Assembly: GCF_014695715.1 (NCBI RefSeq)
Contig: NZ_JACJOT010000005.1
Coordinates: forward strand, 1-64,000
From: Microcoleus sp. FACHB-68
GTDB taxonomy: Bacteria; Cyanobacteriota; Cyanobacteriia; Cyanobacteriales; Oscillatoriaceae
Direction of reading: 5' to 3'
Length of the DNA: 64,000 nt
Part shown: positions 36,182-45,326 of the stretch, one piece after another
Numbering within the stretch: the stretch's first letter is position 1
Layout of the letters: each line of letters opens with the position of its first letter
The notes under the pieces: model-generated
The model's input: only the letters and a program-made list of their open reading frames with translations
What the model was told of the DNA's origin: nothing
The model's database searches: none
Program-made: the position numbers and the translations under genes

Positions 36182-36352
36182 CTAAGTGTCTTCTGTTTTG
36201 GCCTCACTCACAACTCCTGTGGCATACCCAACTGCGCCGCATTCGCAGTACCATTCATACTCGTCTTCTGGTTTGGCTTTGTTCGTCGGGCGATCACACC
36301 GGGGGCAAGGATAATCCCATGTTTGATCGCTGGGCGGTTGCATCTTTTCCAT
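36182..36352 (-). CDS. 56-residue zinc-ribbon protein
   Basis: A small product MEKMQPPSDQTWDYPCPRCD… to …VVSEAKTEDT with CPRC at 16-19 and CEC at 36-38, a likely zinc ribbon. Acidic ends. ATG at 36352 and TAG at 36182-36184. GAGAG lies just before the start. It is 78 bases before ndk on the same strand and may share its transcript. Too short for usual ORF lists; I do not recognise a named family. Longer open frames in this stretch are shadows. Confidence 0.7.
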   Translation of the reverse strand: MEKMQPPSDQTWDYPCPRCDRPTNKAKPEDEYEWYCECGAVGYATGVVSEAKTEDT

Positions 36353-36408
36353 ATTTTTCTCTCTATTGGCTTGGTTAATTGAATTTGATTGCTATCTAAA
36401 GGCAAAAT

Positions 36409-37437
36409 TTAACGAATTCTGACGAACCCTGCCTGGGAAATCAGTTCTTGTCCCTGGACGGTGAGCAACAAGTTTGCGTAAGCTTCACCGGCTTGCTGTT
36501 CGATTTGGCCATTTTGCTTGATGACTACAAATAAACTGCGGGTGATTGGATATCGACCTTGCTGAAATGCTTGAATGTTTAGCTGGTTTCGCTGGTTGGG
36601 ACACTGTTCAATCGGCACAAGCGGTTCTTGATAGGGTGGCACAAATTCACCGGCTTGCCGGCCAATTGGCAACGGCTTAATCGTACATTGTGGGACAACT
36701 TCTGGGGCGGAGGCAAAGTAAATTCCGCCTGGGTTGTCAGCCAACTGGCGTAGCGCTTGAGTGGTATTGGGGACAAATTTAACGTTTGGCCCGAAAGCTT
36801 GACCTCCTAGGATTTCTTGCACAAACAGTTCAACGGTGCCGCCGGTATCTGCTGGGCGTGTAAAGGGGATAATGTTGAGATTTGGCCCTCCCACTTGGCT
36901 CCAGTTGTCAATCTTGCCGATGTAAATATCTTTTAGTTGAGCGAGTGTTAAACCGCTGATGTTGAGGGAGGGGTTAACGGCAATTGCTAAGCCATCGATG
37001 GCTACGGGAACTTGTTTGAGGCTGAACCCTCGCTGCTGTGCCTGCTGAAACTCGGTGTCGCGGATCGGTCTGGAGGATTGGGAGAAGGCCATTTGGCCAT
37101 CAAGTAACATCCGAATGCCGGTGCTAGAACCGGGTGGCTCACCAATCGGATCGATGTAGCGCAGTTTAAACTCAGGTCTAGCCACTTGAACTGCGGGATC
37201 TGCTGTAAGTCGAATCGGTGCCCAAGAGGTGCTACCACCATAGCTAAACAGGCCGGCTGGGACATCTTGCAGTTGGGCAAAACTCTGACTGCTGGTTTGC
37301 GCCGGCTGATTGGATGGGGCACTACCCCCTAAATTTGTGCCAGAACGCTGGAGGAACCACCAAAGGCCGGCACCTACCAACCCAACGGTGATCAGCAGGG
37401 ACAAGATGAGAACAGCGGTTTCATTTTTTTGTGCCAT
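36409..37437 (-). CDS. PstS-like phosphate-type substrate-binding protein
   Basis: About 342 residues from the ATG at 37437 (MAQKNETAVLILSLLITVGL). One N-terminal membrane helix (about 8-30) anchors a periplasmic binding domain of the PBP/PstS type. Recognisable pieces are YGGSTSWAPIRL near the N-lobe, GIRMLLDGQMAFSQSSRPI, and PFTRPADTGGTVELFVQEIL. No ABC transporter genes are adjacent, so the protein stands alone; it may be a phosphate sensor or scavenger. The ligand is inferred from the family only. Confidence 0.82.
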   Translation of the reverse strand: MAQKNETAVLILSLLITVGLVGAGLWWFLQRSGTNLGGSAPSNQPAQTSSQSFAQLQDVPAGLFSYGGSTSWAPIRLTADPAVQVARPEFKLRYIDPIGEPPGSSTGIRMLLDGQMAFSQSSRPIRDTEFQQAQQRGFSLKQVPVAIDGLAIAVNPSLNISGLTLAQLKDIYIGKIDNWSQVGGPNLNIIPFTRPADTGGTVELFVQEILGGQAFGPNVKFVPNTTQALRQLADNPGGIYFASAPEVVPQCTIKPLPIGRQAGEFVPPYQEPLVPIEQCPNQRNQLNIQAFQQGRYPITRSLFVVIKQNGQIEQQAGEAYANLLLTVQGQELISQAGFVRIR

Positions 37438-37528
37438 GACCTGATTGTAGGGTCGCAGTTTCTCTTTTAATAGCTTAGACAAAACAGCCAAATCTCGCCT
37501 CTACATTTAATGACGAATTCCTGCCGGC

Positions 37529-38560
37529 TTAAAGGTCTTCCTGCTTGTCTTTTAAATAGAGATCTCTGCTGGGAAAAGGAATTTCTATTCTTTCTTGCTG
37601 ATATCGTTTATGCAATCTTTTAATAAATTCATGTCTAGCAATATTTTGATCAAAAAATTCATTAACTCTCAGAAAAACAGTTAAATTAATACTAAATTCT
37701 CCAAAACTTTGAAAGCGAATAAAAGGTTTAAAGTCTGGAACGCATTGTGAAACTTCTTGCATGACTTCTTGGGCAACTTCAAGAGTTACTTGTTCAACTT
37801 GCTCAAGATCGCTCTGGTAACTCACCCCTACTTGAACCTGAACTGTAATTTCCTTTGCCGGCAGGTGATAGTTGGTAAAGATGGCAGAAGCGAGTTTTGT
37901 ATTTGGCACAATGATGACATTATTGGGAAGTTCTTTAATGATAGTGTTGCGCCAGGTGATATCGATCACGTAACCTTCTTGTCCAGTTTCCAGTTTTACA
38001 TAATCGCCGGTTCTGACTTGTCTGGAGATAATTAGGTATAAACCAGAGAACAAGTTGGATAGCGTATCCTGAAAAGCTAAAGCTACGGCTAAACCTCCAA
38101 TTCCCAAGGTTGCTAGGATGGGGGTGATTGAAAATCCTAGTGTTTGGAGGATCGTCAGAATGCCAAAAACAAAAACGACAATTCGAGCGAGATTAGAAAG
38201 GAGGGAGGCGGAAACGCCTTCTGCTTTTTGACTCAATATCGTGACAAAACCGGCAGCGAGTCTAGCTGCGACGATTGTCACCGAATAAAGGAAAATGCTG
38301 GTGAGGATTTTTTGCAGGATTGCGAAAACGCTAGCAGAAATTAGTCCATTAACATGGAGGCTAATCACTGCGCCCGAAAAGCCGGCAACGACTAACCAAA
38401 TAAAAGTCATGCCGCGCAGTGATAGAATAAAAAGTTCATTTCCCGGCAACTTTGTTCTGGCAATAAATCCTTTTAATTTATTGAGAAGAACTCGCTCGGA
38501 AATTACGCCGGCAATCAAGCCAATTAAGATGAATGCTACAGGAACAATCCATTGTTTCAT
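37529..38560 (-). CDS. MscS-type mechanosensitive channel
   Basis: About 343 residues from the inner ATG at about 38560 (MKQWIVPVAFILIG). Three or four membrane helices, then the MscS pore-lining and beta domain: ATLGIGGLAVALAFQDTLSN near residues 136-155 is the pore-helix signature, followed by GDYVKLETGQEGYVIDITWR in the beta domain. The C-terminal alpha/beta domain ends with an acidic tail. Such channels relieve turgor pressure. The PstS-like gene lies 91 bases downstream on the same strand. Confidence 0.9.
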   Translation of the reverse strand: MKQWIVPVAFILIGLIAGVISERVLLNKLKGFIARTKLPGNELFILSLRGMTFIWLVVAGFSGAVISLHVNGLISASVFAILQKILTSIFLYSVTIVAARLAAGFVTILSQKAEGVSASLLSNLARIVVFVFGILTILQTLGFSITPILATLGIGGLAVALAFQDTLSNLFSGLYLIISRQVRTGDYVKLETGQEGYVIDITWRNTIIKELPNNVIIVPNTKLASAIFTNYHLPAKEITVQVQVGVSYQSDLEQVEQVTLEVAQEVMQEVSQCVPDFKPFIRFQSFGEFSINLTVFLRVNEFFDQNIARHEFIKRLHKRYQQERIEIPFPSRDLYLKDKQEDL

Positions 38561-38658
38561 TAAAAAATGCACCAAAAATTTGCCAAGATTTTAAATAAAT
38601 GCTCGGTCAGATTTTAGCTTTTGACTTCTGTCTAAAGAGGGATTTTTCTCAAAAATAG

Positions 38659-39177
38659 TTAAGAGGGCAAGTCTTGCTTTAATTGGGTAATTTTTTCTTT
38701 ATTAAGAGTAACTTTTATTTCTAGCTGTTGCAGGGTATCCCGTAGAGTAATAACGTATTTTTCAGCAGCTTGACTGTATTCGATTTCAGGATTGTTTAAT
38801 TTTATTTTCTGATAAACAATTTCAGGGAATCCCACCTGAATCACAAGATTTTTTTGAGATTGAGGATAAATATAAAACTGCTGGCGTCGCGTGTCTAATT
38901 CTATTTTATGCGGGGTTGTGCTGCGCTCATCTGGAGAATTCGGCTTGCGCCAATAAAGCGTGATGCCACGAATTTCGGGACTAGAAATAACGAACAGTTC
39001 ATCAAAACGCTGAGGTTCCCAGTCGAGTTCGCTTACATCGCCGCTTGGCGGGATAAGTCGTTGCCGCCAGCTAATTTCTTTGCCGGTAAGTGTGCGCCAC
39101 CACTGACGGATAGCATCTAAATTATTAGCATTGTCAGGGTTGCTGCTGCCTAGTTGCCAGATTATCTTGGGTTGCAT
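38659..39177 (-). CDS. Conserved unknown protein
   Basis: A 172-residue soluble product beginning MQPKIIWQLGSSNPDNANNL and ending with a coiled segment (RDTLQQLEIKVTLNKEKITQ). A beta-rich middle (FVISSPEIRGITLYWRKPNS, QQFYIYPQSQKNLVIQVGFP) suggests a small sandwich fold. No signal peptide or membrane helix. No family is recognised. ATG at 39177; the MscS gene lies about 100 bases downstream. Confidence 0.65.
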   Translation of the reverse strand: MQPKIIWQLGSSNPDNANNLDAIRQWWRTLTGKEISWRQRLIPPSGDVSELDWEPQRFDELFVISSPEIRGITLYWRKPNSPDERSTTPHKIELDTRRQQFYIYPQSQKNLVIQVGFPEIVYQKIKLNNPEIEYSQAAEKYVITLRDTLQQLEIKVTLNKEKITQLKQDLPS

Positions 39178-39410
39178 AATTGGTTTGGGGTGGCTTGTTT
39201 TTCCTTATCTTCAAATAGCATAAGGTGCAAGGACGGTAATTGTCTCAGAATCCGGCAGCATTTGTGGTGGGTTTGTGGCGAAACTCTGCACTCCGGCGCT
39301 AGTATTTTAGGGGTTAGAAAGCGGAAAACTCCAGCAGGTAAGTGTTTAAACCACTACTATTAGAGTTGCTGCTGTGAGCAAAAGTCAAGGCTTCAATCAA
39401 TAAATCAGTC

Positions 39411-40328
39411 ATGGATCTGCCAATCGTTTATCATCCAGATTACGTCGTAGCGCTGCCGGCAGGACATCGTTTTCCCATGCCGAAGTTTCGGCAACTTTAC
39501 GAAATGCTTTTGGCGGATGGGGTGGCGCGTTTGGAACAATTTCACGCGCCGGTGTTGCCTCCCCTAGAGTGGGTTCAACTGGTTCATCACCCTAGCTATG
39601 TTCAGGCATACTGTGAGGGAACGCTGGATGCCAAGGCGCAGCGGCGGATCGGGTTGCCTTGGAGTTCTGCGCTGGCAAATCGCACTTGCATTGCGGTGGG
39701 GGGTACAATTCTCACGGCAAAGTTGGCGCTAAGTGCCGGCTTGGCGTGCAACACTGCCGGTGGTACACATCATGCGTTTCCAAATTTTGGTTCAGGTTTT
39801 TGTATTTTTAATGATCTGGCAATTTCCGCCCGCGTTTTGCAAAAGTTAGGGCTAATTCGCAAAGTTTTAATTGTGGATTTAGATGTGCATCAGGGAGACG
39901 GAACTGCGGTTATTTTTCAAGAAGATTCTAGTGTTTTTACGTTTTCAATGCACTGTGAGATTAATTTTCCGGGAACGAAACAAAAAAGCGATTTAGATGT
40001 CCCGTTGCCAGTGGGGATGGAGGATGATGATTACTTACAAACGTTGGATAAATATTTACCAGATTTGCTGTCGGAGGTGAAGCCAGATTTGGTACTTTAT
40101 GATGCCGGCGTTGATACTCATGCCGGCGATCGTTTGGGCAAGTTAGCAATGACAGATACAGGTTTGTTTCGTCGAGATATGCAGGTTTTGACGACTTGTG
40201 TAGCCGCCGGCTGCCCGGTTGCTTGTGTAATTGGCGGCGGTTATGCTGAGGATATGAAGGGATTAGTTTACCGGCATTCTTTATTGCATCGGGCTGCCAG
40301 TCAAGTATATCGACAGTGCCGGCTTTGA
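39411..40328 (+). CDS. Histone-deacetylase-family amidohydrolase
   Basis: A 305-residue enzyme of the arginase/deacetylase fold. The zinc-binding DLDVHQGDGT (D158, H160) is clear, as are GGTHHAFPNFGSGFCIFND near 118-135 (catalytic histidines) and DAGVDTHAGDRLG near 231-243, which supplies another metal ligand. Bacterial members act on acetyl-polyamines or acetyl-lysine; the substrate here is unknown. ATG at 39411. Length normal. Confidence 0.92.
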   Translation: MDLPIVYHPDYVVALPAGHRFPMPKFRQLYEMLLADGVARLEQFHAPVLPPLEWVQLVHHPSYVQAYCEGTLDAKAQRRIGLPWSSALANRTCIAVGGTILTAKLALSAGLACNTAGGTHHAFPNFGSGFCIFNDLAISARVLQKLGLIRKVLIVDLDVHQGDGTAVIFQEDSSVFTFSMHCEINFPGTKQKSDLDVPLPVGMEDDDYLQTLDKYLPDLLSEVKPDLVLYDAGVDTHAGDRLGKLAMTDTGLFRRDMQVLTTCVAAGCPVACVIGGGYAEDMKGLVYRHSLLHRAASQVYRQCRL

Positions 40329-40388
40329 GGTAAATTCCGTTTTATATATCTCAAGAAACTAACGAACTGCAAGTAAACATAAAAGGTT

Positions 40389-41498
40389 TTAATTTAAAGG
40401 TTGAATACGGGCTGGAGGCCAATAAATTTTATAGACTTTGCCGATAATATTGGCTGCCGGCAAAAATCCCCAAGCGTGGGAGTCAAAACTATCATTACGA
40501 TTGTCTCCTAGAACCAAATAGTTGCCGGCAGGCACAGCTAGGGGACCCCATTGATAAGCAGCCGGTTGGGCAGTATAATCTTCTTTCAAAGGTTGGTTAT
40601 TAATATAAACAACCCCATTACTGATTTGAACAGTTTCCCCCGGTCTACCAATCACTCGCTTAACAAAGAATTCATTTTTGTTCACATCTGAAAATCGGTT
40701 TTTTGGAGGCGGATTAAAGACAACTAAATCCCCTTGCTGAGGAATATAATTCCTAGATTGATGCACAAATATTTTATCCCCAGGTTGCAGCGTCGGCAGC
40801 ATTGAATTGCTAGGAATTGTAAATTTTTCAACCTGCTGTTCAACCAAAATAGGCAGGAATGCCATTGTAAGTTTAAATATAATAATCGCAACGACAACTT
40901 GCCTAATTAACTGCCTTGATTTTCTAGATTTTTTGGAGGAAGCGAGATAGACGTGATAACAGGCAATTGCAGCAATAATTGCAGTAACTACGCGTAAGGG
41001 CCAGAAAAATACAGATAAATTTGAAAAAATAATGATAAAAATCAGGAAAACTCCACCCAAAAAGATTTTCTCTATGTATAGATGACCAATACCTGGCAAA
41101 ATTTGGGATAAAAAGACTGCTAGCCAAGGGTCTTTGATAGCGGATGAACGATGAAGGCTAAAGGATGAATAAGTGGGAGGTTGTTTTACAGAAACGTTGT
41201 TTATTTTCTGGGGCTTTGTTTTTTTTATACTATTGTGAGCGTCAAAAAGATTTAAAATATAAATAACGAGCATAAATGCTAAAAAGCTAATCCCGGCTAC
41301 TGTGTTACCAGTGGGACTAAAAATTGACCAGGCAGCAATTAGAATCAGAGTAACTTGACTAACTATCAAAATTACCCCTTTAAAAAGTTTGCCGGCATAG
41401 ATTTGTCCAATGCCAGGAAAAAATAAGGATAAATTAACAGCCAGCCAAGGTTCTTTATTCTCTCTTTTTGCCGGCTGATTTAACTTAGAAGGTTTCAT
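40389..41498 (-). CDS. lepB: Signal peptidase I with duplicated membrane N-terminus
   Basis: A 369-residue protein, about twice the usual cyanobacterial SPase I. Residues 215-369 are the peptidase: S232 in PSNSM and K280 in FFVKRVIGRPGE form the Ser-Lys dyad, and GDNRNDSFDSHAWG is the last family box. Residues 1-190 hold two related membrane modules, EPWLAVNLSLFFPGIGQIYA (16-35) and DPWLAVFLSQILPGIGHLYI (123-142), each followed by hydrophobic helices. They look like a tandem TM2/DUF5683-like repeat fused to the enzyme. The peptidase trims exported proteins at the membrane. ATG at 41498. The gene starts six bases after the SDR gene stop, on the same strand. Confidence 0.9.
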   Translation of the reverse strand: MKPSKLNQPAKRENKEPWLAVNLSLFFPGIGQIYAGKLFKGVILIVSQVTLILIAAWSIFSPTGNTVAGISFLAFMLVIYILNLFDAHNSIKKTKPQKINNVSVKQPPTYSSFSLHRSSAIKDPWLAVFLSQILPGIGHLYIEKIFLGGVFLIFIIIFSNLSVFFWPLRVVTAIIAAIACYHVYLASSKKSRKSRQLIRQVVVAIIIFKLTMAFLPILVEQQVEKFTIPSNSMLPTLQPGDKIFVHQSRNYIPQQGDLVVFNPPPKNRFSDVNKNEFFVKRVIGRPGETVQISNGVVYINNQPLKEDYTAQPAAYQWGPLAVPAGNYLVLGDNRNDSFDSHAWGFLPAANIIGKVYKIYWPPARIQPLN

Positions 41499-41504
41499 TC
41501 GCGT

Positions 41505-42278
41505 TCAACTTCGCCGGTGAACAAGCGTTGCACTTGCCTGATCTGTCGGCACAATCAGCAGTTCGCTGATATTAACATGAGCCGGTCTAGTGGCACAGAA
41601 AAACACCACATCAGCAATATCTTCAGCGGTGAGCGGAGTTAAATCTTGGTAAACTTTATTAGCGCGGTCGTTATCTCCATGAAACCGCACCATACTAAAT
41701 TCTGTTTCAACTAAACCCGGTTCAATTTCTGTTACTCGCACCGGCGTCCCCAACAAATCTTGTTTTAAACCTTCAGAAATTGCCCGGACAGCCGCCTTAG
41801 ACGCGCAGTAAACATTGCCCCCAGGATAAGCCTGACGACCGGCAATTGAGCCAATATTCACCACATGACCCCGACCCCGACTTACCATTCCCGGAACAAC
41901 CGTTCGCGTGACGTAGAGCAAGCCTTTAACATTCGTATCCAGCATTTCTTCCCAATCTTGAATGCTGCCCTCGTGAAGTTTGCTTAAACCGCGACTAAGT
42001 CCAGCATTATTAATCAAAATATCTATCGCTTCCCAAGAGGAAGGTAAACTGGAAAGCGCGGATTCAACTTGAGCGCGATCTCGCACATCTAGCTGTAATA
42101 AATGAGATTGAGTGCAAAATTTTTCATTTAATTCAGCCGCCAATTGTTCGAGCCGGTCTAAACGCCTTGCGCTTAAAATTAACTTGGCACCGGCTTGGGC
42201 AAACATTCTGGCACAAGCTGAGCCAATGCCACTACTCGCGCCGGTGATAAAAACAATTTTTTCTTGGATAGAAATCAT
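41505..42278 (-). CDS. Short-chain dehydrogenase/reductase
   Basis: A 257-residue Rossmann-fold enzyme. The cofactor site is TGASSGIGSACA near residues 12-23; NNAG at about 89-92 and YCASK near 158-162 hold the catalytic residues, with Ser in NIGSIAGRQ. It resembles the YdfG-type NADP-dependent serine/3-hydroxy acid dehydrogenases. ATG at 42278. It precedes the signal peptidase gene by six bases. Confidence 0.92.
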   Translation of the reverse strand: MISIQEKIVFITGASSGIGSACARMFAQAGAKLILSARRLDRLEQLAAELNEKFCTQSHLLQLDVRDRAQVESALSSLPSSWEAIDILINNAGLSRGLSKLHEGSIQDWEEMLDTNVKGLLYVTRTVVPGMVSRGRGHVVNIGSIAGRQAYPGGNVYCASKAAVRAISEGLKQDLLGTPVRVTEIEPGLVETEFSMVRFHGDNDRANKVYQDLTPLTAEDIADVVFFCATRPAHVNISELLIVPTDQASATLVHRRS

Positions 42279-42346
42279 TACTGTCTTTGCTTAATACTTA
42301 TTTCGTCTGAAAGAGAGAAGGAGAGGGGGAGAACGGGTGAAAATTC

Positions 42347-42383
42347 CCTATGCCCCATTCCCTATGCCCTATTCCCAATTCCC
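42347..42383. repeat. Short tandem repeat, CCCTATGCCC type
   Basis: TATGCCCCATTCCCTATGCC and onwards, a short tandem array in the gap between SDR and the NTF2-like gene. It is the reverse-strand form of the GGGGCATGGGG repeat near 10982-11004. Confidence 0.6.
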
Positions 42384-42388
42384 TTACT

Positions 42389-43234
42389 TCACTTTGTTAC
42401 GCCACCGGCACCAACAATTTTGAGGCGTTCGGTAATCAAAGTCATGCCATCTTTATGCACTAAAACAGCCGAAATCCAGCGAGGGTCAGATGCTGCCGGT
42501 GCGCGCCCCGTTTTGAAAAGTCCGCCCGCCGGCAGCGGTTCTAACTTCACTATTGAAGGATTAAAATAACTTTCTGCTTTGATAGATTCTTCTAAAGCAG
42601 TTCCGATCAGCAAACTACTACCCAAAGGTTCTTCAACAATGGCGTCAAAATTATACTCTTGGCCGGCACGAATCTGATCCGGTAACTGAACTTTCACCGT
42701 GGGTGGCTTCTCTCCAGAGGTGATCTGGGTGCGTTCTGCTAAAATTTCTTGCCGAACAATTTTTTGATTTTCATAGCGTTGCCGTGACCGTAAAGTGGCT
42801 TTGAGGCTCATTTCTCTGTCTTGCAATTTCTCGCTGCCGGCGATCACCGTCACCGTTTCCGCAACAATTCCATTGCCATCAATTTGCCAAGATTGCAGTT
42901 CCGTGCGGTAGTTCAACTGGGGATAGCGCTGCCAGAGATCGCTCAAAGCTTTTCTCATATTCTCGTAAGTTAAACCGTCGGCATGGCTGACATTCTTACT
43001 GTAAAACTGCATCACAGCTTCAATATCTTGACGGTTAGCCGCTTCATCAATGTTTGACAGAAGCGTTTTCAACTCTGGAGGGGCAGTATCGGGAGTTGCC
43101 GCCCGCACACCGATGGCATACACTCCTGCGGTGCACCAAACGGCTAAACCGGCTAAAAATGAGATGACTTGGGTTCGGGTGTGCCGGCGAGAAGTCCCAG
43201 ATATGCCTGACAGTAGAGTTAGCGGATTGTGCAT
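42389..43234 (-). CDS. Exported NTF2-like protein, unknown
   Basis: A 281-residue product with a hydrophobic N-terminal segment (VISFLAGLAVWCTAGVYAIG, about residues 23-42) acting as anchor or signal. An NTF2-like (SnoaL) domain follows: LLSNIDEAANRQDIEAVMQF near 58-77 and TYENMRKALSDLWQRYPQLN near 93-112. The C-terminal half has a beta pattern (VKVQLPDQIRAGQEYNFDAI). Role unknown. ATG at 43234, divergent from murG. Confidence 0.72.
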   Translation of the reverse strand: MHNPLTLLSGISGTSRRHTRTQVISFLAGLAVWCTAGVYAIGVRAATPDTAPPELKTLLSNIDEAANRQDIEAVMQFYSKNVSHADGLTYENMRKALSDLWQRYPQLNYRTELQSWQIDGNGIVAETVTVIAGSEKLQDREMSLKATLRSRQRYENQKIVRQEILAERTQITSGEKPPTVKVQLPDQIRAGQEYNFDAIVEEPLGSSLLIGTALEESIKAESYFNPSIVKLEPLPAGGLFKTGRAPAASDPRWISAVLVHKDGMTLITERLKIVGAGGVTK

Positions 43235-43286
43235 AGCGTGATAGTTTGAATAATTGGGTAGCTTCGGCTGCCAAATTTAGGTTTGA

Positions 43287-43315
43287 GATTTTAGATTAAC
43301 AATGAATCTAAAATC
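43287..43315. repeat. Hairpin of GATTTTAG family upstream of murG
   Basis: GATTTTAGATT (43287-43297) pairs perfectly with AATCTAAAATC (43305-43315) around a 7-base loop. It ends about 30 bases before the murG start. Same repeat family as the psbD-psbC hairpin. Confidence 0.75.
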
Positions 43316-43344
43316 CGCGCATTTTAAATTTAACAGAGGGATTG

Positions 43345-44403
43345 GTGAGTAAACCTGTACGACTGTTAATCGCTGCTAGTGGAACCGGAGGGCATTTATT
43401 TCCAGCGACGGCACTGGCAGAGCAATTGAGCGATTATGAAATTGAATGGTTAGGGGTTCCCAACCGGCTAGAAACTCAGCTGGTTCCTGAGCAATATCCA
43501 TTACATACAATTGGCGTAGAAGGATTTCAGCAGCGGGGACTTGGCAGTTTGCGTGTTTTAAGCAAATTGCTGGGTTCGGTTCGTCAAGTCAGGCGTTTGC
43601 TAGTAGAACGGAAATTTCAAGGTGTATTCACCACCGGCGGCTATATTGCAGCACCGGCAATTATTGCGGCGCGTTCCCTAGGGTTGCCGGTGATTTTGCA
43701 CGAATCGAATGGTTTGCCAGGGAAGGTGACACGCTGGTTTAGTCCCTGGTGTACGGCGGTGGCGATCGGGTTTGAATCTGCCGCGCAATATTTGCCAAAG
43801 GCGAAAACGGTTTATGTAGGGACGCCGGTGAGATTGCAGTTTCTTTCGCCGCAGCCCTTAGATTTAGCCATTCCGGAGGGGGTGCCGGTGATTGTCGTTG
43901 CCGGCGGTTCTCAGGGGGCGGTAGCGCTGAATAAATTGGTGCGTCAGTGCGCGAAGGCATGGTTTGACGCGGGGGCTTGGATTGTCCACCAGACGGGGGA
44001 AAACGATCCAGAGGCAGGAATTTTGCAGCATCCGCAATATTTCTCAATGCCGTTTTATAGCAACATGGCTGGATTATTTCAGCGGGCTAATTTAGCGATC
44101 TCTCGTGCCGGTGCCGGCACCCTGACAGAGTTGGCGGTGACACAGACGCCTTCAATTTTGGTTCCCTATCCCTTCGCGGCGGAAGATCACCAAGCCTATA
44201 ATGCGGCGGTGTTTGCAGGTGCCGGTGCGGCTGTGGTGTGCCGGCAAGGGGATTTAACGCCAGAGGTGTTGGAAGACAAGGTGTTGGATTTATTAAATTC
44301 GCCGGCACGCTTGCAAAAAATGGCTGAATGCGCCGGTTCTCTGGCAATTCCAGATAGTAGCGAACGTTTAGGAAAATTAGTGCGCCGGTTGCTGGAGGCT
44401 TAA
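43345..44403 (+). CDS. murG: UDP-GlcNAc transferase for lipid II synthesis
   Basis: About 352 residues from GTG at 43345; a TTG one codon earlier is also possible. MurG joins N-acetylglucosamine to lipid I at the inner face of the membrane. Family marks are LLIAASGTGGHLFPATALAE near the start, GGYIAAPAIIAA in the N-domain and HESNGLPGKVTRWF; in the C-domain VVAGGSQGAVALN and ISRAGAGTLTELAVTQTPSI (UDP-sugar site). An AGAGGG site lies close upstream. The Rpn-like gene starts 14 bases downstream. Confidence 0.96.
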   Translation: MSKPVRLLIAASGTGGHLFPATALAEQLSDYEIEWLGVPNRLETQLVPEQYPLHTIGVEGFQQRGLGSLRVLSKLLGSVRQVRRLLVERKFQGVFTTGGYIAAPAIIAARSLGLPVILHESNGLPGKVTRWFSPWCTAVAIGFESAAQYLPKAKTVYVGTPVRLQFLSPQPLDLAIPEGVPVIVVAGGSQGAVALNKLVRQCAKAWFDAGAWIVHQTGENDPEAGILQHPQYFSMPFYSNMAGLFQRANLAISRAGAGTLTELAVTQTPSILVPYPFAAEDHQAYNAAVFAGAGAAVVCRQGDLTPEVLEDKVLDLLNSPARLQKMAECAGSLAIPDSSERLGKLVRRLLEA

Positions 44404-44417
44404 TCGAGGTTTAATCG

Positions 44418-45326
44418 ATGACGCGAACCCCTTACGATCAATTCGCTAAACAATATCTAGCCGAATTGTTAGCGCCTCTGGGTGAAGTGGAAACCAGTCG
44501 GGAAGTTGCTGGAGAAGTGCGGCAAGTCGATGTCTGGTTTGCGCCGGCACCTGCTGGAGTTGAGCCGGCATCTGAACGGCAGATTTTAGGATTATTGGGG
44601 CAGATGGCATCAAGTGCCTGTCTGTTAGAGCCTTTTCGGAATCAGCCGGCGTGGGTAGAAATCCGCAGTTGTCTGCTGAAACTGTTCTCAATTCACGGTG
44701 AAATGCAGCGCAAAGCCCGACGCGAGGAAAATTCCCTCCCAGAAGCGGATCTGCCGCGCTTGTGGGTGTTGTCGCCTTCGTGTTCGCCTCGGCTGCTGGA
44801 AGCATTTGGGGCGACAGCCGATACGGCAGGAAATTGGCCAGAAGGAGTTTATTTTCTGCCGGCAGCCATGAGGACAGCGCTTGTGGCAATTAACCAGCTA
44901 CCTCGCACCGAAGAAACCCTCTGGCTGCGGCTTTTAGGAAACAGTTCAACTCAGCGACAGGCAGTGAATGAGGTGACGGAACTCCCACCGGCTCATCCGT
45001 TATTAAATAACATTTTGGAGTTGCTTTCTAACTGGCGCATTACTGTCGAAGCGAGTCAAAATTTAAGTGATGACGAGCGAGAGTTAATTATGAATTTATC
45101 ACCGGCTTATCTGAAATGGCGGGAAGATACTTTACTCGAAGGAATGCGCGAAGGAATGCGTGCCACGATAGACAATCTTATCAGAGTCCGATTTGGTGAG
45201 CTTGATGAGGAACTATCCGCGATCATTGAGCCTTTGCTGCAACTGCCGCCGCAGGAGTTTACCCGTCTCCTGTTGACTCTTTCCCGTGAAGAATTATTAG
45301 CTCAATTTGGGGCGCAAACCCTCTGA
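44418..45326 (+). CDS. PD-(D/E)XK nuclease-like (Rpn/DUF4351-type) protein
   Basis: A 302-residue protein of the type abundant in cyanobacteria. The N-terminal region TPYDQFAKQYLAELLAPLGE, then EVAGEVRQVDVWFAPAP near 28-44, fits a PD-(D/E)XK-like core. The C-terminal ~60 residues match the DUF4351 pattern (IRVRFGELDEELSAIIEPLL). A short Gly/Met/Arg tandem (EGMREGMRA) precedes it. Members relate to the Rpn family of recombination-promoting nucleases, but activity is unproven here. ATG at 44418, directly after murG. Confidence 0.78.
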   Translation: MTRTPYDQFAKQYLAELLAPLGEVETSREVAGEVRQVDVWFAPAPAGVEPASERQILGLLGQMASSACLLEPFRNQPAWVEIRSCLLKLFSIHGEMQRKARREENSLPEADLPRLWVLSPSCSPRLLEAFGATADTAGNWPEGVYFLPAAMRTALVAINQLPRTEETLWLRLLGNSSTQRQAVNEVTELPPAHPLLNNILELLSNWRITVEASQNLSDDERELIMNLSPAYLKWREDTLLEGMREGMRATIDNLIRVRFGELDEELSAIIEPLLQLPPQEFTRLLLTLSREELLAQFGAQTL

